From NCBI GenBank assembly GCA_905233445.1, contig CAJOEP010000022.1, forward strand, positions 1 to 63,577: a DNA stretch of 63,577 bases, written 5' to 3'. This document shows positions 27,701 through 37,400 of this stretch, one piece after another (position 1 is the first letter of the stretch; every line of letters begins with the position of its first letter). The DNA comes from an uncultured Bacteroidales bacterium. GTDB lineage: Bacteria > Bacteroidota > Bacteroidia > Bacteroidales > F082. The notes beneath the pieces are model-generated. The model ran no database searches. It saw only the letters and a program-made list of their open reading frames with translations, and was not told where the DNA came from. The position numbers and the translations under genes are program-made.

Positions 27701-28168
27701 ATGGAGCATAAATACTACGATTTTTACATGCGTTTTCCGAGTGAGGACGACGCTCTGAAGGCGAAGGAATTTTATTACAAGAAGCATCGTCCGCGCATTG
27801 GAGGCGAGTTTAAAATCAACGACAACGGTGTGTGTTCACTCTCGCTGCAAGATGAATGCGAACTCATCACCGACCTGTATCCTTTCGGGCTGACACGCTA
27901 CATCGTCGCTGACAACTTCCACGGAGTGCGCCGCGAACACGGCAAGGACATCTTCGATTTCTTCACTGACAGCGACAGGTATTTCTGCTGGGATTTGGAT
28001 GACCAAGTCTTTGAAAAGCTCAACAATTTCTTGAAAAACGAGATACAAAACGACGATTTCGTCCCCGACGGAAAGCACGCTCCATACATCCAGCGCATCC
28101 TTGACAGCATGGGCATCGACGACCTGTTCAACATGCTCAATGTCGATGCACCGGGACTCGACATTTAG
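27701..28168 (+). CDS. unknown 155-residue soluble protein
   Basis: I do not recognise this family. The protein is acidic, has no signal peptide, membrane segment or Cys cluster, and opens with YYDFYMRFPSEDDALKAKEF, which reads like a small alpha/beta fold with a long first helix. The C-terminal third is helical (QRILDSMGIDDLFNMLN). It has its own well-formed promoter and a stop codon that overlaps a heptamer array. Its partner across the array is the convergent dnaE2-like gene. Good codon use and a proper promoter argue that it is a real gene. Confidence 0.6.
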   Translation: MEHKYYDFYMRFPSEDDALKAKEFYYKKHRPRIGGEFKINDNGVCSLSLQDECELITDLYPFGLTRYIVADNFHGVRREHGKDIFDFFTDSDRYFCWDLDDQVFEKLNNFLKNEIQNDDFVPDGKHAPYIQRILDSMGIDDLFNMLNVDAPGLDI

Positions 28169-28224
28169 TTACCAGTTGGCAGTTACCAGTTGTAGAATAG
28201 AAAAACTGCTAACTGCCAACTATT
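28168..28224. repeat. inverted heptamer arrays between convergent genes
   Basis: Left units GTTACCA, GTTGGCA, GTTACCA, then GTTG; right units AACTGCT, AACTGCC, AACTATT. The two sides pair over about 17 bp with one mismatch and a 12-nt loop. The stop codons of the gene at 27701 and of dnaE2 both lie at or inside the units. Confidence 0.88.
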
Positions 28225-31145
28225 TCTTGGATTTCCATTTTCGCCATTTTCTGCACCTCGATGCTTGGGTGTCCGAATTCCTCGACGATTCTGCCGAGAA
28301 TGAGATAGATGCCGTCGCCTTGGAACGGATAGGTTTTCAACACGTTAGGAAAGACAGTGGCATCAAAAACGTTGCCGTTGGCGTCCAGGAAATTCGCAAA
28401 ATGCATCAGCTCGCCCTTCGAGGTTTTCACATACTTCAAACTGACAAGTCTGCCGAGCATACGATATTGTTTTCCAACGTTTTGCAGCATATTTTTTGCA
28501 AAGACCTCTCCCCTGAACTGAGTTTTCAGCATATCAAACCATGTCATTGTAACTGGGAAACCGAAAAGTTCTATTTCGTCGTAAGCATCTTCCAGTGGTT
28601 GCGAAGTCATTACGGGCAAGTGATAATCAGTATGTTGAGCCCCAAAAGAATCATGAGAAAACCTAAATTGGGTCTCTTGCACAAGACCTCGCATCCCATG
28701 GAATTTGTTGCGATACGACGACATTTTTCCGTTGTAGGCGTGAGCTTCCCAAAGCAACGTCGGCTTGCTCTTGCCAGTAAACGCGAAAGCACCGCTTCGT
28801 ATCAGAATCACCATCTGCTCAATTTTAGGACGCAAACGCTCCATAAAATCAGGCAAATTTTTGTATTTCCCGTTTGCAAATCGCTCATTTACAATGTTTT
28901 GCGCAAACTCAGTTTCAAGTCCCTGCAGATGCACGAAGCCTATGTACGCCACCTTGCCGTAAAGCGTGGTCATATATTCACTCATGTTGACGCAAGGACG
29001 ATGAATAATCCCACCTTGTCGTCGCAACTCGTTGAAATACACCCATGTAGGATAGAAACCTCCGAAATTGTTTATTACAGCCACCTGAAACTCAAGCGGA
29101 AAATACGCTTTCAAAAAAAGACTCTGAAAACTCTCCACGGCATACGATGCCGAGTGCGCTTTGGAAAAAGAATATCCTGCGAACGACTCTATCTGCCGCC
29201 ACACCTCATTTGTCACCCTATCGCTATAACCTCTTGATTTACAATTATCAAAAAAACGTTTTGTCAATTCAGCCATCTCGTCTTTGCGACGACTTTTATG
29301 ATTCATCATCCTTCGCAAGACGTCGGCATCGCCTAAATCGAGCCCGGCGAAATGATGACAAACTTTCAGCACATCTTCCTGATACACCATCACACCGTAT
29401 GTCTCTTCAAGTTGTTCTTTCAATATAGGATGCAGATAATCAATGTGTTGAGGGTCGTGAAAACGTTGGATGTACTGCCGCATCATGCCCGATTTAGCCA
29501 CTCCGGGACGTATGATGGAACTTGCCGCAACCAATGTTTTATAATTGTCGCAGCGCAGTTTTTTCAACAGTCCGCGCATGGCAGGGCTCTCGATGTAGCA
29601 GCATCCGTTTGTCTCTGCGTTACGCAAGAGATTTTTCACCTTTTCGTCTTTTTTAAAGTCCTCCACCCGATGAATGTCAATGTTGACGCCTTTATTTTTT
29701 CTGATAATTTCCACGGCATCATGAATGTGTCCGATACCACGCTGGCTTAGAACATCCAGCTTCTCAATTCGCAAACGTTCAGCGACATACATATCCCATT
29801 GAGTCGTCAGGAAGCCCTTTGGCGGCATGTCGAGAGCAGAAAAACACGTTATCGGGTCCTCGGTTATCAGCACACCTCCCGCATGTATTGAGCGCATGTT
29901 GGGAAAATCGAGTATTTGCTGCGCGACATCAATTACATGGCGCGGCAAGGGGCCGTTTTTCGGGATTCCATGCACCTTGGCAAGCTCGTGCACCACCGAA
30001 TTGGCGCAAAATGTCACCGTAGCGCCCAGCAATGCCACGTGCCGCTCAGGATAACGGCCAAACAGGTAACGATGCACCTCGTCGCGGTCCTTCCACGAAT
30101 AGTCGATATCGAAATCGGGCGGACTGCTGCGCTTCGGATTCAGAAATCGTTCAAAGTAAAGGTCAAGGCTTATCGGATCCACATCAGTGATTCTCAAGCA
30201 GTAAGCCACGATACTGTTAGCTCCGCTGCCTCGCCCGACATGATAAATCCCTTTCGACATAGAAAACCGCACTAAATCTGCGGCAATTAAAAAATATGAA
30301 GCGAATCGCATCTTTTCAATGATGTCGAGTTCCTTCTCTATGCGCCTATATGCCTCTTTGTTTTGAAGTCCATAGCGGTATTTCATGCCGTCAAACGCCA
30401 TTTTCCGCAACAATTCCATGTCGTTATAAACGCTTTCTGTGAAAAATTTCTTGTTCTTCGGATCTTCAAAGTTAAAATCTATACCGCATTGATTGACAAT
30501 AGCTTCCGTTGTTTTTATCATCCCGGGAAACAAAGCGAACGCGGCTCTTAACTTGTCTGGAGGCAACAGCATCTCATCAGCTGAAGCATGGTTCCCAAGC
30601 CTTGAAATCAAGATATTTTTGTCGATGGCACGAAGATTCTTATGCACCTCAAACGATTTCTCATCAAGAAAAGTCACTGGCTGCGCAATCACCAGCTTTT
30701 CCTGATGGTTACGCAAATCAGAGGTCAGAAGCCGCGAAACCTGCGATAGCCGCACGCCAATAAATTCATTATCAGAGAGTTGCGCTATTTTCTTTTTTCC
30801 GAAGGGGTAAATGACGACGACGTTATTCCATTGCGGCGCATTAATATTATAAGGTGCTTTACTCACATTATGCTGCGTCAGCGTCTCGTTTATCTCGCGA
30901 AAACCCTCGTTGTTGATGGCAATTGCGATGTAAAGCAACTCGTCGCCGTTTCTGAACTCGCAGCCTGCAATAGGTTTTATGCCGCATTTCTTACATTCAA
31001 ACACAAAATCGACGACTCCCATGGTGTTGTTGATATCGGTGAGCGCCATCGTCGGAATATGCATACTCCTCGCCTGCTCCACCAGATTCTCAATGGAGGC
31101 GGTGCCGAAGCACAAGCTGTAATATGAACGGACATTCAAATACAT
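28209..31145 (-). CDS. dnaE2: error-prone DNA polymerase III alpha-like subunit (DnaE2/ImuC type)
   Basis: A 978-residue C-family polymerase. The palm acids are present in PPDFDIDY and in KLDVLSQRG, with GRGSGANSIVAYC before them. The N-terminal PHP domain has lost metal ligands: the usual His-x-His becomes NVR (residues 4-6) and the ALTDH position reads ALTDINN. It is about 180 residues shorter than replicative DnaE and lacks the C-terminal tau-binding part, as in DnaE2/ImuC polymerases of translesion synthesis. It follows dinB on the same strand with 52 nt between, filled by heptamer repeats. A LexA-like gene lies just beyond dinB. Assignment to the mutasome type rests on context and shortness. 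Confidence 0.8.
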   Translation of the reverse strand: MYLNVRSYYSLCFGTASIENLVEQARSMHIPTMALTDINNTMGVVDFVFECKKCGIKPIAGCEFRNGDELLYIAIAINNEGFREINETLTQHNVSKAPYNINAPQWNNVVVIYPFGKKKIAQLSDNEFIGVRLSQVSRLLTSDLRNHQEKLVIAQPVTFLDEKSFEVHKNLRAIDKNILISRLGNHASADEMLLPPDKLRAAFALFPGMIKTTEAIVNQCGIDFNFEDPKNKKFFTESVYNDMELLRKMAFDGMKYRYGLQNKEAYRRIEKELDIIEKMRFASYFLIAADLVRFSMSKGIYHVGRGSGANSIVAYCLRITDVDPISLDLYFERFLNPKRSSPPDFDIDYSWKDRDEVHRYLFGRYPERHVALLGATVTFCANSVVHELAKVHGIPKNGPLPRHVIDVAQQILDFPNMRSIHAGGVLITEDPITCFSALDMPPKGFLTTQWDMYVAERLRIEKLDVLSQRGIGHIHDAVEIIRKNKGVNIDIHRVEDFKKDEKVKNLLRNAETNGCCYIESPAMRGLLKKLRCDNYKTLVAASSIIRPGVAKSGMMRQYIQRFHDPQHIDYLHPILKEQLEETYGVMVYQEDVLKVCHHFAGLDLGDADVLRRMMNHKSRRKDEMAELTKRFFDNCKSRGYSDRVTNEVWRQIESFAGYSFSKAHSASYAVESFQSLFLKAYFPLEFQVAVINNFGGFYPTWVYFNELRRQGGIIHRPCVNMSEYMTTLYGKVAYIGFVHLQGLETEFAQNIVNERFANGKYKNLPDFMERLRPKIEQMVILIRSGAFAFTGKSKPTLLWEAHAYNGKMSSYRNKFHGMRGLVQETQFRFSHDSFGAQHTDYHLPVMTSQPLEDAYDEIELFGFPVTMTWFDMLKTQFRGEVFAKNMLQNVGKQYRMLGRLVSLKYVKTSKGELMHFANFLDANGNVFDATVFPNVLKTYPFQGDGIYLILGRIVEEFGHPSIEVQKMAKMEIQEIVGS

Positions 31146-31147
31146 TT

Positions 31148-31212
31148 TTAGCTATTAGCCATTAGGTATTAGCCATTAGCCGAGTCCATTCTAATGGCTA
31201 GCAGCTAATGGC
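31148..31212. repeat. inverted heptamer arrays between dinB and dnaE2
   Basis: Units TTAGCTA, TTAGCCA, TTAGGTA, TTAGCCA and TTAGCCG face TAATGGC, TAGCAGC and TAATGGC across a 9-nt loop. The right side extends into dinB: its last codons (Ala-Ile-Ser-Cys) and stop are written by the repeat. The left side ends 2 nt before the dnaE2 start codon. Confidence 0.9.
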
Positions 31213-32337
31213 TTTATAAATTGCGTGTTTTCCAAACCGTTTTCTTATCTTATCCATTGCTTGATATAATCCTGTCATTTCCGATGTGTCGTCGAACAAG
31301 TCGAGTTGTTGGGTGCCGCCGACGAGACTGCTGAACCTCACGCCGATGAGCCTTATAAGCAGACGGCGGTCGTAGAGACGATCGAAGATGTCGTACACCG
31401 AGTTTAATAACAGATGGTCGAACGAGGTGTAGGCGATTTGCTTTTGCATGGTGTGCGTGTCGAAGTCTGAATAGCGGATCTTCACCGTCACACATCCTGT
31501 CAGCTTGGTCTGCGAGCGAAGCTCGAACGCCAGCCGCTCGACCATTCTCGCCAGCACGCTTTTCAACAAAACGATGTCGATGGTGTCGGTCTCGAAAGTA
31601 TGCTCCTTGCTCAGCGACTTCTGCTCCTCGTAAGGCTGTACCGGTGTCATATCGATGCCGTTCGCCTTTTTCCAGATTTCCAGCCCATTCTTTCCAAGTG
31701 CCTGACCGACAACGACATCCGGCATCTGTCGAAAGTCCCCGATAGTGGCTATTCCCATCGAACGCAGCAGCTGATACGTCTTTGCGCCAACCATCGGTAT
31801 TTTACCTATCGAAAGCGGGTCGAGGAACGGATGCACTTCCTGATGCGGCACTTGCAGCTCACCGTTAGGTTTGGCCTCGTCGGTGGCTATTTTTGAGATT
31901 GTCTTGTTTTCGGAAAGTCCAAAAGATATTGGCAATCCAGTATTTTTCATTATCGTCTCGCGCAACTCGTGCGCCCATTTGTAACAGCCAAAAAACCGGT
32001 CCATCCCCGTAATATCGATGTAATGCTCGTCAATACTCGTTTTCTCATAAACGGGTGCTTTTTCCGCTATTATCTCTGTCACCAGGCGGGAATAACGGCT
32101 GTAGAGCTCCATATCGCCGCCGATGAACACCGCCTGCGGACACAGTTGTTTTGCCAGCCGCATCGGTTGCGCCGAATGCACGCCGAATCGCCGCGCCTCA
32201 TAGCTGCAAGTAGAGACGACGCCTCTGTCACCCATGCCACCCACAATCACAGGACGCCGCTCCAACGCCGGATTTATCAGACGCTCCACCGACACGAAAA
32301 AAGTGTCCAAATCAAGATGTAATACTGTCGTTTCCAT
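31198..32337 (-). CDS. dinB: DNA polymerase IV (Y-family translesion polymerase)
   Basis: A 379-residue Y-family polymerase with all catalytic acids: HLDLDTFFVSVER at the N-terminus and KTSIDEHYIDI near residue 100. A helix-hairpin-helix (PMVGAKTYQLLRSMG) and a little-finger domain follow, and QLDLF near the C-terminus is a beta-clamp binding motif. Unlike ImuB it should therefore be an active polymerase. It is followed by the DnaE2-like gene on the same strand and faces a LexA-like gene on the other side. The C-terminal four residues are encoded by a heptamer repeat. Confidence 0.93.
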   Translation of the reverse strand: METTVLHLDLDTFFVSVERLINPALERRPVIVGGMGDRGVVSTCSYEARRFGVHSAQPMRLAKQLCPQAVFIGGDMELYSRYSRLVTEIIAEKAPVYEKTSIDEHYIDITGMDRFFGCYKWAHELRETIMKNTGLPISFGLSENKTISKIATDEAKPNGELQVPHQEVHPFLDPLSIGKIPMVGAKTYQLLRSMGIATIGDFRQMPDVVVGQALGKNGLEIWKKANGIDMTPVQPYEEQKSLSKEHTFETDTIDIVLLKSVLARMVERLAFELRSQTKLTGCVTVKIRYSDFDTHTMQKQIAYTSFDHLLLNSVYDIFDRLYDRRLLIRLIGVRFSSLVGGTQQLDLFDDTSEMTGLYQAMDKIRKRFGKHAIYKAISC

Positions 32338-32345
32338 AATATTAT

Positions 32346-32455
32346 TCTCACACAGATCTCGCTGAACTCGCAGATTCGATTCCGCGGGATCTTTTCGCTT
32401 GCGAACTAATTCTTTGAAAGACTATTTCTGCGTTTTCTGCGAGTTCTGCGTGAGA
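32346..32455. repeat. inverted pair of 9-nt repeat arrays upstream of dinB
   Basis: Left arm (32346-32378) and right arm (32423-32455) each consist of 9-nt units around CTCGCAGAT and CTGCGTTTT or CTGCGAGTT. The right arm is close to the reverse complement of the left. They flank a 44-nt centre in the divergent region between dinB and the LexA-like gene. Confidence 0.8.
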
Positions 32456-32479
32456 TTTAAAAAAAAATCATTTTTTTCT

Positions 32480-32508
32480 TGTCATTTAAAAAATTATTTG
32501 TAATTTTG
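32480..32508 (+). promoter_or_regulatory. promoter of the LexA-like gene
   Basis: TTG (32480), an 18-nt spacer and TAATTTTG (32501-32508). Transcription would start near 32515, giving a 75-nt leader to the preferred start at 32589. Confidence 0.6.
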
Positions 32509-32588
32509 CCATGTTTTTAATCAAATTTTGCGATGAAAAATTAGTCATTATTTTAATACGTGTCAAGAAAAATTTTAAAAAATTTGCT

Positions 32589-33386
32589 ATGTTATTCAGT
32601 ACCAATATAAAATTTTTGAGAAAGAGGCGTTCTAAGACGCAGGACGATGTCGCCACGGCGCTCAACATGAAGCGCTCGACGCTCAGCGGATACGAAAACG
32701 AGGTGTCGGAGCCCAACATCGAGGCCCTTGTCTCGCTGTCGAAATACTTCAACGTCGCCATTGACACATTAATAAAGGTGGATTTGACGCAGATTGGAGA
32801 GTTCCAGCTCAGCCAACTCGAACGCGGCTACGATGTGCATCTCAAAGGCAGCAACATCAGGGTGCTTGCCACCACTGTCGACAGCGCAAACCGCGAGAAT
32901 ATCGAGCTCGTCAGCGAACGCGCAAAGGCCGGATACACAACAGGTTACGCCGATCCCGACTATATAAAAGTCCTCCCCACATTCCAGCTGCCATTCCTGT
33001 CGAAGGAACGGAAATACCGCACATTCCAAATCAGCGGCGACTCAATGCTGCCCATACCAGACAAGTCATATGTCACCGGCGAATACGTCCTCGACTGGCA
33101 TGAAATCCACGACAAACAGGCTTACATCATACTCACCATCGACGACGGAATCGTCTTCAAAATCGTCGAAAACCATATCGCGGAAGGTTTTTTAAGGCTT
33201 CATTCTCTGAATCCTTTATATCAACCGTTCGAAATTCCGATAACAGAAATCAAGGAAGTGTGGAAATTCGTGCATTACATCAGCTCGGAGATGCCAGAAA
33301 ATATGCCTCGCGAACAACAACTAATCGACACCATAAACGACCTGAAAAAACAAGTTCAGGCCATACAACTTAAACTAAATTTGTAA
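32589..33386 (+). CDS. LexA-like repressor: XRE helix-turn-helix plus S24 autoprotease
   Basis: About 265 residues from the ATG at 32589, where the helix-turn-helix begins (NIKFLRKRRSKTQDDVA). The C-terminal half is a peptidase S24 domain with Ser152 in QISGDSMLP and Lys191 in GIVFKIVENH. An Ala114-Gly115 pair in RAKAGYTTGY is the expected self-cleavage site. A C-terminal helix (EQQLIDTINDLKKQ) may aid dimerisation. An in-frame ATG at 32511 lies only 3 nt after the -7 box and would add 26 non-conserved residues. It is divergent from dinB-dnaE2, so it likely controls them and is inactivated by RecA after DNA damage; that is inference. Confidence 0.88.
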   Translation: MLFSTNIKFLRKRRSKTQDDVATALNMKRSTLSGYENEVSEPNIEALVSLSKYFNVAIDTLIKVDLTQIGEFQLSQLERGYDVHLKGSNIRVLATTVDSANRENIELVSERAKAGYTTGYADPDYIKVLPTFQLPFLSKERKYRTFQISGDSMLPIPDKSYVTGEYVLDWHEIHDKQAYIILTIDDGIVFKIVENHIAEGFLRLHSLNPLYQPFEIPITEIKEVWKFVHYISSEMPENMPREQQLIDTINDLKKQVQAIQLKLNL

Positions 33387-33424
33387 AAAAACACTATTTT
33401 AATGGCATTATTAAAAATTTTGCA

Positions 33425-33432
33425 TAACTTTG
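33425..33432 (+). promoter_or_regulatory. -7 box TAACTTTG of the lipoprotein gene
   Basis: Exact TAnnTTTG match, 53 nt before the ATG at 33486. The leader is AT-rich with a repeated AATCTTTAAATT. Confidence 0.5.
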
Positions 33433-33485
33433 CATGATTTTTAATCTTTAAATTTTGAATTTTTGAATCTTTAAATTAATAAAAT

Positions 33486-34400
33486 ATGAAAAAAGTATTC
33501 TTATCGTTGATGCTCATCGCATCATTGGCATTTGCTTTCACAAGCTGCAAAAAAACCACCAGCGAATCAGAAACTCACACCCAGACATTCATTTTGGGCG
33601 AGACATCTTACGACATCAACAATGTCATCACAATCGAAAACATCCAGTACAACGGAAGCCAGGATTACAATGCCATCGTGTTGTCACAAGGCCAAATGAC
33701 TGGCGACAACAGCGGTGAAGGCAAAGGCATCGTCATCGTTTTCCAAGGCGCCTTTACATCAGGCACAAAAACCCTGGCATACGACCCAGCTAACCCTACA
33801 GCACACTTCCCACTGTATTGTTACGCAGAACTTGAAGTTGCAGATATCGTGAACTTCAACATCAACGACCTCCTTGCTCAGGATAATGTTTATGTGGCAA
33901 ACTCAGGTTCATTCACACTCGAGATGGACGACAACACATTCACAATCACAACCGATGGCATTATGGTTGAAAAAGCAAACGATGCCGCAATAACCGAAAC
34001 ATCTTCGGTCGACTACGAAGGTGACGTGTCAAGATTCGTGCTCGCAACAGTAGATGAAGGCACTCTCAACGAAAAAAATATTGTGACAGCCGGCACAACG
34101 ACCTACAATTTCCCGCTTATTGGCAACCAAAACATTGCTGGCTTCATCACCGAAACCGGTGACATGATGGGATTCTTCTACGAAGGCAACACCGTCCCAG
34201 CCGGCGAATATTCAAACCAGACAATAATCTACATCGAGGAAATGGATATCAACAAGTTGGCAATGGCGCAAACAGGCACTATCAATGTCGCAATTGATAA
34301 TGACATTTACACTGTGGACATCACCGGAGCCACAATCAACGGTGTTGAATATACAATGCATTACGTAGGAAATCTTCCTCACTTCGATTTCCCATTCTAA
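33486..34400 (+). CDS. unknown lipoprotein
   Basis: A 304-residue exported protein with a lipobox at the end of its signal sequence (FAFTSCKK, Cys about residue 21). The rest is beta-rich with a high content of Asn, Thr and Asp, and two halves that look alike: both start with a segment resembling TFILGETSYDINNV or TTTYNFPLIGNQNI and continue into INGV-type turns. I recognise no family. It probably sits on a membrane facing the periplasm or outside. It has its own promoter and ends in a strong bidirectional terminator. Confidence 0.6.
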   Translation: MKKVFLSLMLIASLAFAFTSCKKTTSESETHTQTFILGETSYDINNVITIENIQYNGSQDYNAIVLSQGQMTGDNSGEGKGIVIVFQGAFTSGTKTLAYDPANPTAHFPLYCYAELEVADIVNFNINDLLAQDNVYVANSGSFTLEMDDNTFTITTDGIMVEKANDAAITETSSVDYEGDVSRFVLATVDEGTLNEKNIVTAGTTTYNFPLIGNQNIAGFITETGDMMGFFYEGNTVPAGEYSNQTIIYIEEMDINKLAMAQTGTINVAIDNDIYTVDITGATINGVEYTMHYVGNLPHFDFPF

Positions 34401-34419
34401 AAAGGAATAAACTGATATA

Positions 34420-34452
34420 AAAAAATGCCGTCGAAACTGACGGCATTTTTTT
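34420..34452. terminator. bidirectional intrinsic terminator
   Basis: TGCCGTC and GACGGCA pair around a 6-nt loop, with A-run on the left and T-run on the right, so it works on both strands for the two convergent genes. Its right edge overlaps the stop codon of the tricorn-like protease gene. Confidence 0.92.
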
Positions 34453-37400
34453 ATTTCCCCCAGTAGTTGAACGTTTCAAGTTCTTTCAGCAATTCCCGCA
34501 CTGCCACCTCAAGCTGCTCGTCAACACCTTGGGCCAGTTTCTCAGGAGTGTTTTTCACTTTGATATCAGGTTCTAACTGGCTGTTTTCCAGATAGTTACC
34601 ATCTTCAGTACGATAACCCACTACTGGTAAGCCAAAATACAAAGTGTTATCCTGCAAAGTCTCCCATGTGACGCTGCTCATAGTGCCTGGAACCGGCATT
34701 CCAACAAGTTTTCCTATGTTTTTGTATTTGTAAACCCACGGGGTTCCATGCGCATTGCTGTAATTCGCCTCCCCGATAATCATAATCGAAGGCTTTACGT
34801 AACGACGCGATGGCATGATGCACGACACACTGTCGCGGACAACTTGCTCAAGATATTTTTCGCCAGAGAACAAAATCTCGATATCTTCATGCAGACGGCC
34901 TCCCCCATTGAAACGAGTATCTATGACGATGCCTTCACGGAGGTTGTATTTTCCCAAAATATCGGCATAGACATCACGATAGCTGGCATCACCCATGCTC
35001 TTGATATGGACATATCCCAAGCGTCCATTCGAAAGGCTGTCAACAATCTGCGCATTACGTTTTATCCAGCGTTTGTAAAGCAAATCATTCTGTGCGCCGC
35101 GTGAAATCGGCTTCACCACCTCTTCCCAATGCTTCTTCGACTTCGGGCTGTAAACCGACACAAGCACCGTCTTGCCCACTTTCTTATTCAACAGTGGAAA
35201 ATAGTCCATATCTTTAGTAATCGCAACGCCATCAATCTTTTCAATGATGTCGCCAGCCTTCACCTGTGACGATTTCTTGTCGAACGGGCCATATTCAAGC
35301 ACTTCCTCGATACGCAAGCCGTCTTTATCATAACTCCAATCGTAAAGAAGACCGAGTTGTGCCGTGGCATCGCCGCCAGAAACTCCACGGTAACCGGACC
35401 CCGAATGCGAAACGTTAAGTTCTCCCAACACCTCACTCAACAATTCGGCAAAATCGTAGTTATTATTAATATGTGCGAGGAATGGATAGAAATCTTTCTT
35501 GATCTGTTCAAAATCAGCGCCGTTATGATCGCGGCGGAACAAACGTTTATTTTCTTGCAGGAACACATGGTTGTACATATACTCACGTTCTGCCGCACGG
35601 TTCAATTCCATGGTGTTATCATATTTGATAGATGTGGACTTACCCCCCTTTGTATCGATTTTCTGAAGATTTCCGCCAGAAAGCACATAGATGTTGTCCC
35701 CTTTCTTATTTAAAACAAGATTTGCGCCTCCACCATCAAGTTTTTTCAATATTTTCGTTGATTTTTCGCGAACATCGAGCTCCCAAAGGTCAAAGCCCTT
35801 TTCGAAAGCACTTAGAAAATACAACTTATCGCCGTCTTTCGACAAAACAGCTCCCGACAAACGCGACGACATAGGAGTCAGGCGCACGACACGTTCCTCC
35901 AGTCTATCTAATTCAATATCAATTGGTTTGATTTCTTCTTTTTTATCTTTCTTTTCTCCTTTATCTTTTATCTCTTTATCTTTTTTATCTTTCTTATTTG
36001 CCTCGCTTTCTTTCTTCGAAATCTCATAATCTTCCTTCGAAAGCATAAATTTATCGTAAGCGTCCTGGTTCATGAAACAGATGAAAGCGTCATTCTGGCT
36101 GCCCCATGAGGCGTGCGAGCGCATGCCGTAACGGTTCGAGCCGAAAATGACCGCGTTGCCGTCCAAAGCCCAACGCGGAGCGCCTGCAATATATCCATCA
36201 TTGGTGATGTTGTGAATCTTCATACCGCCATCAGCCGACACTATGCCGATGTCGGAATAAGGTGAACGCATATTGGTGATAAGCGTCAAGACGAACCATT
36301 TCCCATCTGGAGACCATTGATAATCAAATGGATAGGCATCGGTATCGTAATGTTGTGTCCCATCAGTTATTTGGCGAACCTTTTTTGAATCCAAGTTTAT
36401 GACTTTCAAGAATTTACGGTCTTCGATGAAGGCAATTTCCTTGCCGTCAGGCGAGAACTGAGGTGATGTGCGCTCGACGCCGTCGTCGTCGAACAGACGC
36501 TCTTCTTCAATCAAGGTGGCATATGCGAAATTCAGATCCTCTTTACGCGTCATCTTTGCAAGATAAAGGTTGTAATAGCCGTCACGCTCCGAGGTGTAAA
36601 CCAGCATCTTGCCATCAGGCGAGAACGACGGATCCGCCTCAGCTTCAGGAGTATGCGTGATTTGTTTGGTAGTCTGATATTCATCGGAAGTCACAAAAAC
36701 CTCACCACGCGACACGAAAGCGATAAGATTGCCTTCCGGAGTTATCGTAAGGTCGGAGGCATTGCCGAATTTACCGCGCTCAACCACATTTTCTTGGTCG
36801 TTGACAATCCGAATGTCAACCTTTTTTGGTTCCTGCCCTATCTTTTGTGTGTAAATCTCACCTTGATATCCGTAGCACAACGTTCCATCATTGGCAACAC
36901 TCAAAAAGCGCACCGGATACGTTTTGAAAAATGAAATTTGCTGAGGCTCAAATTTAGCAGGCCACTGCATCATGTAAACGTTCTGACTATTTCGTCCAGC
37001 CGGCTCGCTTAGATATACAAACGACTTATGGTCGGGCATAAAGACAGGATCACGATCTTCGCCGATGTTGAATGTCAATATTGTATGAGTTTTATCCTTA
37101 GCATTGTAGTAAACCACGTCTCGTGCCACTGATGACACCTGATGCTTACGCCAAATATTCTCGCTGCCTTTTCGGTCATAGTACAAAAACGACTCGCCGT
37201 CAGTGTCAAATGACAAAGAGCAAACAGTGGCTGCCGTCACCTGCTGAGGACGACCGCCATCAACCGACACCTTATATAATTCCGTCAGCCAGCCTGAAGC
37301 GAACTGCGCGTCGGAAGCGTCTTTCTGAATGGCTGCACTATAGTAAATCTCTTTGTCGTCTGGCGAAAACGCCAACGGAGTCTCGCTTGCCGAGTTAGTC

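Noticed and set aside
28101..29237. 378-residue plus-strand reading frame opposite dnaE2
   Set aside because: It lies antisense to the well-supported polymerase gene and shows no domain.
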